Shown: positions 17,871 to 27,973, numbered from the stretch's first letter. The stretch: DNA of 64,000 bases from Prochlorococcus sp. AG-363-N16 (GCA_003280135.1 QCFW01000006.1:1-64000), one strand, 5' to 3'. A program made the numbers and translations. The notes: generated from the sequence alone by a model not told the origin.

Positions 17871-18524
17871 TTAACTAATCAAGGACTCTAATATTTTTCT
17901 ACCATCCAGGTTACCAAGATCAGCATCACAAGCTCTTTCAGGATGAGGCATCATACCTAGTACATTACCCTTTTTATTTGTTATACCGGCGATATCAAAT
18001 GTAGAGCCATTAGGATTCGAATGATATCTCAATGCTATGGAGTCATTATCCTGAATTTCTTTCAAAGTATCGTCATCACAATAAAAACATCCTTCTCCAT
18101 GAGCAATAGGTAATTTAATATTTGTTTGTGCTTGGTATTCAGAAAACCAATTGGTTCTTTGACTTTCTATGCAAAGATCAATGTTTTTACATATAAAATT
18201 AAGTTGTTTGTTTCTTATTAAGACGCCTGGTAACAAACCTAATTCTGTCAATATTTGAAAGCCATTGCATATACCCAGTACTTTTCCGCCATCATTAACA
18301 AATTTAATTAACGAAGTTAATGCTGGAGCAAAACGAGCTATTGCGCCACATCTAAGGTAATCCCCATAACTAAATCCTCCAGGTAAAACGATTGCATCGA
18401 TTCCGCTTAGATCAGTTGATTCATGCCAAATAAACTTTGTAGGTATTCCTAGACAACCCTCAGTAGCCCAACGTACATCACGGTCACAATTAGAACCTGG
18501 AAAAACTAAAATCCCAACAGACAT
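17871..18524 (-). CDS. purQ: PurQ, phosphoribosylformylglycinamidine synthase glutaminase subunit
   Basis: PurQ releases ammonia from glutamine for PurL in step four of purine synthesis. The 217-residue class I amidotransferase has the nucleophile Cys in [10 protein letters not shown] near residue 87 and the His/Glu pair in [10 protein letters not shown] near residue 197. The oxyanion region [17 protein letters not shown] is near residue 50. The N-terminus [14 protein letters not shown] is typical. It lies three bases after purS on the same strand, so both subunits are co-expressed. PurL is not in the window. Confidence 0.95.
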   Translation of the reverse strand: MSVGILVFPGSNCDRDVRWATEGCLGIPTKFIWHESTDLSGIDAIVLPGGFSYGDYLRCGAIARFAPALTSLIKFVNDGGKVLGICNGFQILTELGLLPGVLIRNKQLNFICKNIDLCIESQRTNWFSEYQAQTNIKLPIAHGEGCFYCDDDTLKEIQDNDSIALRYHSNPNGSTFDIAGITNKKGNVLGMMPHPERACDADLGNLDGRKILESLIS

Positions 18525-18527
18525 AAT

Positions 18528-18800
18528 TCAAGCTCCTTGTTGAAGGTCTATATTATTTAGATCAAAAGTCCAATTTTCAATAACAGGATTAGAAAGAAGC
18601 CTATCGCTAAGCATCTCAATATTTTGGATTGCCTCTTCCTTATTAGTAGCCTCTATTTCTACAAGGATAGATTTTCCAATTCTTATTTTATTAACACCTT
18701 GAATTCCAAGTCTTAAGGCTGCTTCTTTAGATGCTTCACCAGCAGGATCAAGAACTGATGGCCGAAGATTGACTGTAATATTGGCTCGAAAAATAGTCAC
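18528..18800 (-). CDS. purS: PurS, phosphoribosylformylglycinamidine synthase small subunit
   Basis: PurS bridges PurL and PurQ and channels ammonia between them. The 90-residue length and the motifs LRPSVLDPAGEASKEAALRLG and VNKIRIGKSILVEIE are characteristic. The C-terminus has NPVIENWTFDL. The protein is a dimer of ferredoxin-like folds in studied species. The gene directly precedes purQ with a three-base gap, forming the usual purSQ pair of bacteria with a small PurL. Confidence 0.93.
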   Translation of the reverse strand: MTIFRANITVNLRPSVLDPAGEASKEAALRLGIQGVNKIRIGKSILVEIEATNKEEAIQNIEMLSDRLLSNPVIENWTFDLNNIDLQQGA

Positions 18801-18857
18801 TTAAAGAAATTAAGGTTATTTATATAAGTATATTTGATATAATTTTTATTTTCATTT

Positions 18858-19055
18858 TTATGTTTTAGTATTTATATTCAATGATTGTCTAATAATTAGT
18901 CCTCTACCAAGACAATTAAGACAAGTATGATAGCAGTTTGGGGAGGTCTTCATATAACCATTTCCTCCACAATCTGAACATACTAAATTACACTGATGTT
19001 CTCCAATGGTTTCTGAATTGGTTAAATCCTGGGTTCTTTTTAAATAAGACGACAA
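18858..19055 (-). CDS. DnaJ-type zinc-finger mini-protein
   Basis: This 65-residue protein has two CxxCxGxG motifs, CSDCGGNG near residue 27 and CLNCLGRG near residue 46. They resemble one zinc-binding unit of the DnaJ cysteine-rich domain. There is no J domain. Similar tiny proteins (BSD2-like in plants, and others in cyanobacteria) assist the assembly of proteins such as RuBisCO or photosystems, but the target here is unknown. The paired cysteines in a short frame argue that it is a real gene. It lies about 57 bases upstream of purS on the same strand and could share its transcript. Confidence 0.65.
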   Translation of the reverse strand: MSSYLKRTQDLTNSETIGEHQCNLVCSDCGGNGYMKTSPNCYHTCLNCLGRGLIIRQSLNINTKT

Positions 19056-19154
19056 TTGTTTAAATAATTCCCTTTTAAATCTTCGCGAACTTTTTCTGAT
19101 TAGACAAGTGTTATTGCAATAAATACTGAATCATTTAATGAAAATCTAATTTTT

Positions 19155-20195
19155 TTATATAAAAGAACCTCTGATCGCGTCTGAGGCTCCTTCCTTCAAG
19201 CTAATAATCACTAAATCAATCCCTTCCTTGGCAGGTCTCCAGCTATCTAAAGGTACTTCTTCAAACCACATTGTTAATCTTTTACCTACCATCTGTACCT
19301 GTAGCGGAATAACTTTATCTTTTAGCCATAGTCTACCCTTTATTCTTAAGGTTTTATATTTCAAACAAACCTCATTTAATACTGATACTAATTTATCTTT
19401 CTCAACAGAAGCCTCTATTTTAATATCTTCACATATTACATCTAGGTGATCGTGATCATGTTCCGTCTCAGAGAGCGTTCTTATATTCCTATTTCTATTG
19501 TTAAACTCTGAATCATTACAATTTAGAAGAATATTAGGATCGATAATCCCATTACTTATAGGTATTAGCGATGTGCCTGGAGTAACTTTATTTCTAATTT
19601 GATATTGTAGTTCTAACATTATTTCTTTATCAATCAAATCAGAGCGACTCATTAATACAATGTCGGCAGATTTTAATTGATTATCAAATAAGTGGTCTAT
19701 AGAATCTATGTGCTCTAAACTCTGATCCTGTTCTCTTTGCTTATCAAAGGATAATAAATCTGCTACAGGACTACCCAGTGACAAAGCTTCGGAATCTACT
19801 AATGTTACAACGCTATTTAAGAAAACCTTGGTCTTAATTTCTGGCCATTGAAGAGCCATAACTAATGGATTAGGTAGAGCTAAGCCACTTGTTTCAATTA
19901 TAATTCCATCTAAGGAACTAGCTCTATTTAATAACCTTTGAATAGTTGGTAAAAAATCGTCCTGAACCGTACAACATAGACAACCGTTATTTAGTTCTAT
20001 TATTCGATAATCCAACTCATCATCTTCACAAAAACCACATTTTTTTACTAAATCACCATCAAGTCCAATTGTTCCAAATTCATTTATGATAACTGCTAGT
20101 TTTAACTTCGATTTAACTAATAATTCTCTTAAAAGTGTAGTTTTGCCTGAGCCTAGGAAACCTGTAATAACTGTTACTGGAAGTCTTTTTTGCAT
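19155..20195 (-). CDS. CobW/COG0523-family metal-chaperone GTPase
   Basis: This G3E GTPase of about 346 residues belongs to the COG0523 metallochaperones. The P-loop GFLGSGKTTLL lies near residue 13, and the metal-binding GCLCC motif is in LNNGCLCCTVQDD near residue 70. The G3 region ETSGLALPNP follows, then a NKxD-like region reading SRSDLID near residue 178. A short His-rich stretch (TEHDHDHLD) near residue 242 may bind zinc or cobalt. The C-terminal CobW domain includes KTLRIKGRLWL. The listed frame could start with TTG at 20207, but the ATG at 20195 fits and avoids overlapping the pentapeptide gene. Likely cargo is zinc or cobalt. Confidence 0.85.
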   Translation of the reverse strand: MQKRLPVTVITGFLGSGKTTLLRELLVKSKLKLAVIINEFGTIGLDGDLVKKCGFCEDDELDYRIIELNNGCLCCTVQDDFLPTIQRLLNRASSLDGIIIETSGLALPNPLVMALQWPEIKTKVFLNSVVTLVDSEALSLGSPVADLLSFDKQREQDQSLEHIDSIDHLFDNQLKSADIVLMSRSDLIDKEIMLELQYQIRNKVTPGTSLIPISNGIIDPNILLNCNDSEFNNRNRNIRTLSETEHDHDHLDVICEDIKIEASVEKDKLVSVLNEVCLKYKTLRIKGRLWLKDKVIPLQVQMVGKRLTMWFEEVPLDSWRPAKEGIDLVIISLKEGASDAIRGSFI

Positions 20196-20200
20196 TTTAA

Positions 20201-20713
20201 TTAACAACCAAGACTATAAATTGTATCTACACCTGATGTTGTATTAGTTCCTGTTGCAAGTGAACATAGTTGTTTTTGTTGTATTCGGCTTATTACTGCG
20301 TCAGTGAAATCTGCTCCATCTATATTTGCTTCTTCAAATGTACTTTCCATTAACAAAGCATTAGTAAAGTTAACATCTGAGAGGTTTGCTTCATCAAAGT
20401 TTGAAGCATATGCAAGTGCATCCTGCATATTTGCACCATGAAAATCACTTTTATTTAGATTACTGTTATTAAAAACAGTACCATTTAGATTTGATTCACT
20501 AAAATCAAAACCTCTTAAATCATACTTTACAAATTCAAGACCATTCAGGTCTTGACCATGCATATCTTGACTAAGATTTAAATCTTCTTGATTACGTATT
20601 TCAGGAGGCCTTTTAGCTAAAGCTGGTGCAGAATAAATAAGAAAGCAAATTAGTAATGTAACGTGAGTGAGATAGCTGAAAACTTTCTGGAGAAGATGGT
20701 TTGTTTTTTTCAT
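20201..20713 (-). CDS. Exported pentapeptide-repeat protein
   Basis: The 170-residue product starts with a hydrophobic signal sequence (VTLLICFLIYSAPALAKRP) ending near residue 34. About 75 residues of A(D/N)LxX pentapeptide repeats follow, such as FSESNLNGTVFNNSNLNKSDFHGANMQDAL. These fold into a right-handed four-sided helix. Such proteins are common in cyanobacteria, often in the thylakoid lumen or periplasm. Their functions are mostly unknown. A C-terminal region has a single Cys and no repeat. It sits directly upstream of the CobW-like gene on the same strand and is divergent from upp. Confidence 0.82.
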   Translation of the reverse strand: MKKTNHLLQKVFSYLTHVTLLICFLIYSAPALAKRPPEIRNQEDLNLSQDMHGQDLNGLEFVKYDLRGFDFSESNLNGTVFNNSNLNKSDFHGANMQDALAYASNFDEANLSDVNFTNALLMESTFEEANIDGADFTDAVISRIQQKQLCSLATGTNTTSGVDTIYSLGC

Positions 20714-20779
20714 AGAGGATAATTAATCCAATTTCTAGTAGTTTATTTATTAATGGTATTGATCCAAAGAAAATTAACT

Positions 20780-21403
20780 ATGGCTATGACACTTCGTATT
20801 GTAATTCCACCACACCCATTAATAGGTCATTGGCTAACCATACTTAGAACTAACACAACACCTCAGGCTATATATGAAACAGCATTTTTTCAAATTGGTA
20901 AATGGCTAACCTATGAAGCCCTTAGAGAATGGATACCAAATACCTCAACAGAAATACAATGTGATAAAGGAACTACACAGGGAACGTTAATAGAATCAAG
21001 TATAAAAATAAATGTAATAGCACAATCAGCTGGGGGACTTGAGCTTTGGCTAGGTGCCAGAGAAATTCTTCCAAATGCAAAGTTAATACTTGGGCCGTTT
21101 TCAGAAAATATTGAAAGTAATTCAGGTGTAATTATTTTTTTGGATCAAATAACAAATGGAGAACAACTAATAAGTGTCCTTAATAGTCTTAATGAGCAAA
21201 ATGTCACTGCAGAAAGATTGAGAGTCATTACAGTTATTGCCAGCAGCAAAGGACTTAAGAATCTTGGAGAGAAATACCCAGATTTAACAATTCATGCCGC
21301 TTGCATAGATGAGGAACTAACTTCTAATAATGAAATTGTCCCTGGAATAGGTAACCCAACAGCAAGACTTAATACTAGAATTAATTATCACCTAAAGCAT
21401 TAG
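20780..21403 (+). CDS. upp: Uracil phosphoribosyltransferase
   Basis: Upp converts uracil and PRPP to UMP. The 207-residue protein keeps the family plan. RIVIPPHPLIGHWLTILR is at the N-terminus, YEALREWIPNTSTEI is in the middle, and a RxxPQ-type uracil-binding end is replaced here by VPGIGNPTARLNTRINY. The usual PRPP loop DPMLATG is not seen; FLDQITNGEQL occupies that region. The activity could therefore be altered, as in the plant plastid homolog, where an assembly role has been proposed. I chose the ATG at 20780; ATGs at 20753 and 20786 are also possible. It starts a short plus-strand run with the next two genes. Confidence 0.75.
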   Translation: MAMTLRIVIPPHPLIGHWLTILRTNTTPQAIYETAFFQIGKWLTYEALREWIPNTSTEIQCDKGTTQGTLIESSIKINVIAQSAGGLELWLGAREILPNAKLILGPFSENIESNSGVIIFLDQITNGEQLISVLNSLNEQNVTAERLRVITVIASSKGLKNLGEKYPDLTIHAACIDEELTSNNEIVPGIGNPTARLNTRINYHLKH

Positions 21404-21421
21404 TAAAAAATTAAATTAACT

Positions 21422-21721
21422 ATGGATCGTTATCGAGAATCCCAAGGTAGCACTCTAGGCTCTCTAATAAGTGGAGCTGTTATTGGAGCAGCTGGTTTGG
21501 CTTGGTGGCTTTTTACAGAGGCAGAAAAAAGACAGCAAACAAAAAAACAAAAGGCAATGCTTTATGCACCTCGGATTCAAGATGGTTCAGAAGCTATTGA
21601 ATCATCGACAAATTCAATAGCTTCACTTAAAAGTGAAAACCTAGAAGAGCGAGTTGAACAATTAAACAACGCAATTGCAGATGTTCGAAGACAACTAGAA
21701 GATCTTGGAGATAACGAATAA
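21422..21721 (+). CDS. Single-pass membrane hypothetical protein with coiled coil
   Basis: This 99-residue protein is not assigned to a named family. It has one glycine/alanine-rich membrane segment (LGSLISGAVIGAAGLAWWLF) at residues 10-29 and a basic stretch after it. An acidic C-terminal helix with coiled-coil character (LEERVEQLNNAIADVRRQLEDLGDNE) follows. This layout suggests a small anchored scaffold. It lies 18 bases after upp and 30 bases before ilvD, so it is probably co-transcribed with them. Confidence 0.7.
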   Translation: MDRYRESQGSTLGSLISGAVIGAAGLAWWLFTEAEKRQQTKKQKAMLYAPRIQDGSEAIESSTNSIASLKSENLEERVEQLNNAIADVRRQLEDLGDNE

Positions 21722-21751
21722 TACTTTTCTAGTCATTAACCCAAAAATCAA

Positions 21752-23422
21752 ATGCTTAGATCGAGTGCAATAACACAGGGCTTACAAAGGTCTCCAAACC
21801 GGGCAATGCTCAGAGCCGTTGGGTTTGGTGATGGTGATTTTGTAAAACCAATTATTGGTATAGCTAATGGCTTTAGCACAATAACTCCATGCAATATGGG
21901 ACTAAATCATTTAGCAACGAGGGCAGAAGAGTCTCTTAGAAAATATGGAGGAATGCCCCAGACCTTCGGAACAATAACTGTAAGTGATGGAATATCTATG
22001 GGTACAGAAGGTATGAAATATTCCTTAGTATCTAGAGAGGTAATTGCTGATTCAATAGAAACAGCATGTAATGCTCAAAGCATGGATGGAGTCTTAGCTA
22101 TTGGTGGTTGCGATAAAAACATGCCTGGTGCAATGCTTGCTATGGCGAGAATGAATATCCCCTCAATATTTGTATATGGAGGAACTATAAAACCAGGAAA
22201 ACTAAATGGAAAGGACCTTACTGTTGTAAGTGCATTTGAGGCAGTTGGTGAATTAGCGAGTGGCAAAATAAATGAATCAGAGCTTTTAGCAGTTGAAAAG
22301 AATTGTATCCCTGGAGCAGGTAGCTGTGGAGGCATGTTTACGGCAAATACTATGTCTGCAGCAATTGAAGCAATGGGACTTAGTCTTCCATACAGCTCAA
22401 CAATGGCAGCAGAAGACGAAGAAAAAGCAATTAATGCGGAAGAAAGTTCAAGAGTCCTTATTGAGGCGATTCAAAAGGATATAAAACCTCTTGACCTTTT
22501 AACAAAAAAAGCATTTGAAAATGCAATAAGTGTTGTTATGGCAGTAGGTGGATCTACTAATGCAGTACTTCATTTGCTAGCCATTGCAAAATCATCGGGA
22601 GTTGATCTAACCATTGACGACTTTGAAGAGATAAGGCAAAAAGTGCCTGTATTATGTGATCTAAAGCCCAGCGGTAGATATGTCACAGTAGATTTACACA
22701 AAGCTGGAGGAATTCCTCAAGTTATGAAAATATTATTGAGTTCAGGTTTATTAGACGGTAGTTGTAGAACAATTGAGGGTAAATCAATTAATGAAGTACT
22801 TCAAGATATTCCAGACCAACCTTCTAATGGGCAAGACGTAATACGTCCTATCAACAACCCAGTCTATAAAAAAGGACATTTAGCAATTTTAAAAGGAAAC
22901 CTTGCACTAGAGGGTTCCGTTGCTAAAATAAGTGGTATAAGAACTCCTGTATTAACAGGGCCCGCAAGGATATTTGAGAGTGAAGAAGAATGTCTAAAGG
23001 CTATACTTAATAAAAATATAAAGGCTGGAGATGTATTAGTTATAAGAAACGAAGGTCCTGTTGGGGGACCTGGAATGAGAGAAATGTTAGCTCCAACTTC
23101 CGCTATTGTTGGTCAAGGTTTAGGAGACAAGGTAGCGTTAATTACAGATGGTCGTTTCAGTGGTGGGACCTATGGATTAGTAGTAGGACACGTAGCTCCC
23201 GAGGCTGCAGTAGGAGGAAACATAGCTCTAGTAGCTGAAGGTGATAGTATTACAGTTGATGCTGAAAATAAATTAATACAGTTGAATGTAAATGAGCTTG
23301 AATTAGAGAAAAGGCGTGAGAAATGGGTAAAACCAAAGCCTAAATATATAACAGGTATTCTAGGTAAGTATTCAAGACTTGTAAGCAGCTCAAGTAAAGG
23401 AGCTGTAACTGATCAACCCTAA
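21752..23422 (+). CDS. ilvD: IlvD, dihydroxy-acid dehydratase
   Basis: IlvD dehydrates dihydroxy acids in the last common step of valine and isoleucine synthesis. The 556-residue protein shows the three cluster-related Cys regions. They are TPCNMGLN near residue 48, GGCDKNMPG near residue 121 and [13 protein letters not shown] near residue 195. [22 protein letters not shown] and [12 protein letters not shown] near residue 470 complete the pattern. The Fe-S cluster makes it oxygen-sensitive in many bacteria. It starts 30 bases after the small membrane protein gene. It ends convergently with the 134-residue hypothetical gene, 10 bases away. Confidence 0.95.
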   Translation: MLRSSAITQGLQRSPNRAMLRAVGFGDGDFVKPIIGIANGFSTITPCNMGLNHLATRAEESLRKYGGMPQTFGTITVSDGISMGTEGMKYSLVSREVIADSIETACNAQSMDGVLAIGGCDKNMPGAMLAMARMNIPSIFVYGGTIKPGKLNGKDLTVVSAFEAVGELASGKINESELLAVEKNCIPGAGSCGGMFTANTMSAAIEAMGLSLPYSSTMAAEDEEKAINAEESSRVLIEAIQKDIKPLDLLTKKAFENAISVVMAVGGSTNAVLHLLAIAKSSGVDLTIDDFEEIRQKVPVLCDLKPSGRYVTVDLHKAGGIPQVMKILLSSGLLDGSCRTIEGKSINEVLQDIPDQPSNGQDVIRPINNPVYKKGHLAILKGNLALEGSVAKISGIRTPVLTGPARIFESEEECLKAILNKNIKAGDVLVIRNEGPVGGPGMREMLAPTSAIVGQGLGDKVALITDGRFSGGTYGLVVGHVAPEAAVGGNIALVAEGDSITVDAENKLIQLNVNELELEKRREKWVKPKPKYITGILGKYSRLVSSSSKGAVTDQP

Positions 23423-23432
23423 TAGAAGCCAA

Positions 23433-23825
23433 TTAATCATCTACAAAAAGACAGCGAAGTCTACGTACAAATGACTCGTATCTTGAACTATCTAAAGGAG
23501 GTTCACAAATCTTTCCTGTCTCTGAACTCATCCAAAGAGAATAAGTTCCATGCCATAGGATTGGACATTCGGGTAATGAACTTTTTGAAAGAGTAATACT
23601 CAAATCACTTCCACTTTTATAGATTTCTACTTCAAGATCATTATCCGAAGATCTTAAACCTTCACTATTACGCGCTTGAATAACTAAAACTAAATCTTCT
23701 AATAAAGAATTTTCATCATCATTATCAATAGAAATAATTACTGAGTGTTTCCATGGCTTCAAGCATAGATCGGCGGCGACTGCGATCTTCTCAGACAATT
23801 TTTCATAGGCATTACTTATAAACAC
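23433..23825 (-). CDS. Conserved-looking hypothetical protein, no family recognised
   Basis: This soluble protein of about 130 residues is acidic and has an alternating strand pattern (WKHSVIISID, DLVLVIQARN, LEVEIYKSGSDLSITLS) suggesting a small beta-rich fold. The C-terminal half has WHGTYSLWMSS and a terminal helix with two Arg and a Cys. I do not recognise it. The start is uncertain: GTG at 23825 overlaps the upstream CIA30 gene by 14 bases, while a TTG at 23837 overlaps by 26. The overlap suggests translational coupling with CIA30. Confidence 0.6.
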   Translation of the reverse strand: MFISNAYEKLSEKIAVAADLCLKPWKHSVIISIDNDDENSLLEDLVLVIQARNSEGLRSSDNDLEVEIYKSGSDLSITLSKSSLPECPILWHGTYSLWMSSETGKICEPPLDSSRYESFVRRLRCLFVDD

Positions 23826-24351
23826 TGATCGATTCAATTAAAAATTTGATTGAGCCTGAAGTGAAATTGGAATTTAACTCTCCAGAGATGCCAAATTTAG
23901 AGTAAAGCAGTTGAAATTGATTGACCATAGAGGGGTTAAATTTCATTGGAAACAAAAACTTCTTTGCGCGTAAATTAGGTACTAGTGATGCAAAAGGCAC
24001 TTTAACAATGGTAAATCCGTTATCGTTTGTTTTAAATTGAGAAACCCATCGTAGTCCGCCTGAGAAGAAGTCTGAAAAATTAATAAGGCTATCTTTTGTA
24101 GATATAGCAAGTTTAATAGTCCTTCCATAGCCCTTAACCTTAATCTCAAGTCCATTAAATTTAGAGAGGTCTAATGGTGGAGTAAGGTTTCTAGACTTAC
24201 AGCTTATGAATCCCCCATTTTCTTCTATAACAAAACCTTCGATTAACAGACCATAAATAGTAGATACACAAGAAGCTACACTGTTACCTCCCATAATGGT
24301 GTCATTAAGGCATTCCCACTCTTCAAACTTTATAAGATCATTTAATTGCAT
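23812..24351 (-). CDS. CIA30-family protein
   Basis: The 179-residue protein fits the CIA30 family (NADH:ubiquinone oxidoreductase intermediate-associated protein 30), a galactose-binding-like beta sandwich. Markers are WECLNDTIMGGNSVASCV near residue 13, GFISCKSRNL, LSKFNGLEIKVKGYGRTIKLAIS near residue 70 and FTIVKVPFASLVP. In mitochondria the family assists complex I assembly; in cyanobacteria some members relate to photosystem assembly. Its role here is unproven. It is followed by an overlapping hypothetical gene and preceded by pgl on the same strand. Confidence 0.8.
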   Translation of the reverse strand: MQLNDLIKFEEWECLNDTIMGGNSVASCVSTIYGLLIEGFVIEENGGFISCKSRNLTPPLDLSKFNGLEIKVKGYGRTIKLAISTKDSLINFSDFFSGGLRWVSQFKTNDNGFTIVKVPFASLVPNLRAKKFLFPMKFNPSMVNQFQLLYSKFGISGELNSNFTSGSIKFLIESISVYK

Positions 24352-24394
24352 AAAACTTGATATGTATGAAATTAAAATTTATTTTTTAATTTTA

Positions 24395-25117
24395 CTAAAG
24401 ATTTTCAATGAAACTAGAGGCTTCGTAATCTGCAAGAATTTCTATTGGCTTAGATGATTGTATTAACTTTGCAGGAGTACGTATATTGGATTCATTAATA
24501 TCTAATAATCTTGATAGAGCAGTTTGTTTTGATGCTCCAGAAACAAGAAAAAGTATATGATCAGCTGTACTTAGAAAAGAAGCAGTCATAGTTACTCGAC
24601 TATGACCTTTTCCATGACTTACAGTGGTTAATGAATCTTTTACAGCAAGTGAATCAGTAAATGGAAATAATGAAGCTGTATGTCCATCATCTCCTAAGCC
24701 CAAAAGAGCAATGTCAAGCTTTGGTGCTCTATCAACAGACATTTTTTGAATAATCTGTGAATATGCGTAGGCACTCTCTTCAGGAGAGTTACAACCTACA
24801 ATAGGAACCGGATAAAAACTTGCTCTTGAAACTAAATTATCTAACAAAAGCGTTTTATTTATCATTAGAGAATTACTAGACAGAGAAGAAGGCTCAACCC
24901 ATCGTTCATCACCTAATAAAATATCAACTTGTTCCCAAGGTATATTCTTTTCTTTTAAAAGTGAGTATGTATTTTGTGGTGTAGATCCACCAGCTAAAGA
25001 CATCAGGCATCTTGATTTTTTTGTAAGAACCTTCTTAATATAAGAAGCTATCAACTCTGCGGATTTTTGTGCTAGAGGAATAGTACCTTTTTCTCTAGTT
25101 AACTTGTATGTAGTCAT
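24395..25117 (-). CDS. pgl: Pgl, 6-phosphogluconolactonase
   Basis: Pgl hydrolyses 6-phosphogluconolactone in the oxidative pentose phosphate pathway. The 240-residue protein has SLAGGSTPQNTYSLL near residue 40, the LLGDERWVEP motif near residue 66 and GLGDDGHTASLFPF near residue 146, the last being the signature loop. It starts 7 bases after gnd on the same strand, so both pathway enzymes are coupled. G6PDH (zwf) is not in the window. The pathway makes NADPH in the dark, and cyanophages of this host group are known to manipulate it. Confidence 0.94.
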   Translation of the reverse strand: MTTYKLTREKGTIPLAQKSAELIASYIKKVLTKKSRCLMSLAGGSTPQNTYSLLKEKNIPWEQVDILLGDERWVEPSSLSSNSLMINKTLLLDNLVSRASFYPVPIVGCNSPEESAYAYSQIIQKMSVDRAPKLDIALLGLGDDGHTASLFPFTDSLAVKDSLTTVSHGKGHSRVTMTASFLSTADHILFLVSGASKQTALSRLLDINESNIRTPAKLIQSSKPIEILADYEASSFIENL

Positions 25118-25124
25118 ATAAAAC

Positions 25125-26543
25125 CTAATCTATCCAGTTTGTGTGGAAAGAACCTTGCTTGTCTAAACGTTCATAGGTATGTGAGCCAAAGCAATCACGC
25201 ATAGCTTGAACAAGATTCTGAGGTAAACGTGATGTTCGATAACTATTTATGTAATCAAGGGTACTGCTAAAACAAGGAACAGGGACTCCTGCAAGAGCAG
25301 CACAAGAAACAGTTGTAGATAATCCAGCTATTCGTTTTGATACTTGGTTTGAAAACCATGGATCTAGCAAAAGGTTCTGCAGATCCGGATTATTGTTATA
25401 AGCATCTTGTATTCTCTTCAAAAGAGATGATCTAATAATGCATCCACCCTTCCATATCTGAGCTATTGAAGTCATGTCAAGATCATATGAATATTCATCA
25501 GAGGCTATTTTCATGATTTCGATACCTTGTGCATAACTAGCGATACTTGATAAAACAACCGAATCCATTATTGGTCCCATACCATTAGAAGAATTGCCAA
25601 GATCAAAAGTCTTTATTTGAGGTGAATTCAATATTTGTTCAGCGACTTGTCGTTGTGATTTTAATGAGCTCATAACGCGTGCATTCAATGAAGCATAAAT
25701 AGTCGGTACAGAAGCCCCTAGTTCTAAAGCACTGATTACAGTCCATAATCCTGTACCCTTCTGACCTGCCTTATCCATAATTTTTTCTACCAGAGCCGAA
25801 CCATCTAAAGGATCCTTAACTTTCAAGCAAGCCTGTGTAATTTCAACTAAATAAGAAGATAATTCTTCTGTGGTATTCCAAAATTTAAATACATCCGATA
25901 TTTGATTACATTCAAGTCTACAAACTCTTTTCATTAAATCGTATGACTCAGAAAGTATCTGCTCAATCCCATATTCAATGCCGTTGTGTACAGTTTTAAC
26001 AAAGTGTCCAGATCCGCCCGGACCTATATATGTAACGCAGGGACCATCATCTACCTGAGCTGCCATCTTAGTTAATAAGCTTTCTATAGCTGTATAAGAT
26101 TTTTTGGTTCCACCTGGCATCATACTTGGTCCTTCCAGTGCACCTTTAGATCCTCCAGAGACGCCCATACCGATATAACCAAAACTTTGTTTTTCCAATT
26201 CTGCAACTCTGCGTTCAGTATCAGTAAAAAGGGAATTGCCTCCATCTATAAGTAAGTCACCTTCTTCCAAGAAAGGAGATATTTGATTAATAACAGCATC
26301 AGTTGCTTTGCCAGCCTTTACCATCATTAGTATTCTCCTTGGTCGTTCTAACTTATCTACAAATTCCCTAAGATCTTTAGCTCCTGAAATTTTCTTGTTT
26401 AGACCACGTCCTTTTAGAAACTCTTCGGTCTTAGAATATGTTCGATTGTAGACAACACTAGAAAATCCGTTCCTTTCAGCATTTAGGACAAGATTCTCTC
26501 CCATAACACCAAGACCTACTAAACCAAAATGAGCCTTGGACAT
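25125..26543 (-). CDS. gnd: Gnd, 6-phosphogluconate dehydrogenase (decarboxylating)
   Basis: Gnd oxidises 6-phosphogluconate to ribulose 5-phosphate with NADP. The 472-residue length is standard. The NADP site GLVGLGVMGENLVLNAERNG lies near residue 7, MMVKAGK near residue 74, and the substrate motif GVSGGSKGALEGPSMMPGG near residue 130. KTVHNGIEYG near residue 183 holds the catalytic Lys. I start at the ATG of MSKAHFGL; a start three codons earlier is possible. The gene sits between glgC and pgl in a minus-strand carbon cluster. Confidence 0.96.
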   Translation of the reverse strand: MSKAHFGLVGLGVMGENLVLNAERNGFSSVVYNRTYSKTEEFLKGRGLNKKISGAKDLREFVDKLERPRRILMMVKAGKATDAVINQISPFLEEGDLLIDGGNSLFTDTERRVAELEKQSFGYIGMGVSGGSKGALEGPSMMPGGTKKSYTAIESLLTKMAAQVDDGPCVTYIGPGGSGHFVKTVHNGIEYGIEQILSESYDLMKRVCRLECNQISDVFKFWNTTEELSSYLVEITQACLKVKDPLDGSALVEKIMDKAGQKGTGLWTVISALELGASVPTIYASLNARVMSSLKSQRQVAEQILNSPQIKTFDLGNSSNGMGPIMDSVVLSSIASYAQGIEIMKIASDEYSYDLDMTSIAQIWKGGCIIRSSLLKRIQDAYNNNPDLQNLLLDPWFSNQVSKRIAGLSTTVSCAALAGVPVPCFSSTLDYINSYRTSRLPQNLVQAMRDCFGSHTYERLDKQGSFHTNWID

Positions 26544-26677
26544 AATTTTCAATTAGAACTTGGTTAAGTGTGACTAAACCTTTATAAATCTGCTGCCAAA
26601 AAAACCTTAATGTCAGGAATGAAAAATCCACCTATTAATAAATATCATTATTTTTGTTTGGTATTTAATGAATTAGA

Positions 26678-27973
26678 TCAAATAATGGTTCCATCAGAAA
26701 TGGTCGCATTTTTTACAACAACAACTATTCCATTGCGAATATAAAAACCCTCATCAGACCTGTCAGCCTCTTCAACATTATCCTTATTGATTATCGTCAC
26801 GTTGTTTCCAATTCTAGTATTTTTGTCAAGAATTGCTCTTTTAACTGTTGTCGACTCACCTACTCCTAAAGGGATTCCACCTCCTGATCTAAGAGCATTT
26901 CTTTCTTCGGCAGATTCATAAAAATCTGATCCCATAACTAATGTATCTTGAAGTACAACGTCACTTTCAATACGACTTCTTACACCTAGTACACAATGAT
27001 GAATACTACAAGATTTAAGTATTGAACCTTCTCCCACAATAGAATTAGTAATTTGAGCATCTACTAATTTTGAGGGAGGCAAATATCTCGCACGTGTGTA
27101 AATAGGAAATTGTTCATCATAGAAACTAAAAGGGGGTTTAGGTTGTTGAGTTAAAGCAAGATTAGATTCAAAGAAAGCCCCTATGGTCCCTATATCTTCC
27201 CAATAATCATTAAAGACGTAACTTTGAAGTATATCGCCTCTATAAAGGGCATTGGGGATAACTTCCTTTCCAAAGTCAGTATGAGAGGTATTTTCATTTA
27301 GAAGTTCAAATAGAGCCTTCCTGCTAAAAACATAAATACCCATCGAAGCTAGATAAGGCTTTTCTGTAGCTGACTCCTTAGTCAATCCAAATCTTGAAGT
27401 GTCAACAGCCATGGCTTTTAAAGCATCACCTGTTGGTTTTTCACTAAATTCTTGAATTAAACCATCTTTATCTGTTCTCATCAGTCCAAATGATTCAGCT
27501 TGATTTTTATCGACTGGTAAGGCTGCAACAGTTAAATCTGCATTTGTAGAACGATGATGATTCACAAATAAGCTGTAGTCCATCCTATATAACTGATCTC
27601 CCGAAAGAATTAAATATTCATCTACATCCCATTCTTGAAAAATCCATTGGTATTTTCTTACAGCATCTGCAGTACCTTCAAACCATGATGGGCTTTCAGG
27701 AGTTTGTTGAGCGGCTAAAACTTCTACAAATCCTTGACCAAATGGTGCGCTTAGGTTGTAGGTCTGAGAGATATGTCTATTTAATGATGCACTGTTGAAC
27801 TGAGTCAGCACATACATTTTATTTATTCCAGAATTTATACAATTACTAATTGGAATATCAATCAAGCGATATTTTCCTGCTAAAGGGACAGCAGGCTTTG
27901 CTCTCATTTTTGTTAAAGGGTAGAGTCTTGAACCTTTACCTCCACCTAGGATGATCGCTAAAACTCTCTTCAT
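26678..27973 (-). CDS. glgC: GlgC, glucose-1-phosphate adenylyltransferase
   Basis: GlgC makes ADP-glucose for glycogen and is the control point of carbon storage. The 431-residue protein has the nucleotide site [21 protein letters not shown] at residues 10-30 and the catalytic [12 protein letters not shown] near residue 122. The glucose-1-phosphate site EKPTG is near residue 178. A C-terminal beta helix ([21 protein letters not shown]) completes it. Activation by 3-phosphoglycerate is known for cyanobacterial enzymes. It is downstream of hemA with a 127-base gap that could hold its own promoter. Confidence 0.96.
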   Translation of the reverse strand: MKRVLAIILGGGKGSRLYPLTKMRAKPAVPLAGKYRLIDIPISNCINSGINKMYVLTQFNSASLNRHISQTYNLSAPFGQGFVEVLAAQQTPESPSWFEGTADAVRKYQWIFQEWDVDEYLILSGDQLYRMDYSLFVNHHRSTNADLTVAALPVDKNQAESFGLMRTDKDGLIQEFSEKPTGDALKAMAVDTSRFGLTKESATEKPYLASMGIYVFSRKALFELLNENTSHTDFGKEVIPNALYRGDILQSYVFNDYWEDIGTIGAFFESNLALTQQPKPPFSFYDEQFPIYTRARYLPPSKLVDAQITNSIVGEGSILKSCSIHHCVLGVRSRIESDVVLQDTLVMGSDFYESAEERNALRSGGGIPLGVGESTTVKRAILDKNTRIGNNVTIINKDNVEEADRSDEGFYIRNGIVVVVKNATISDGTII

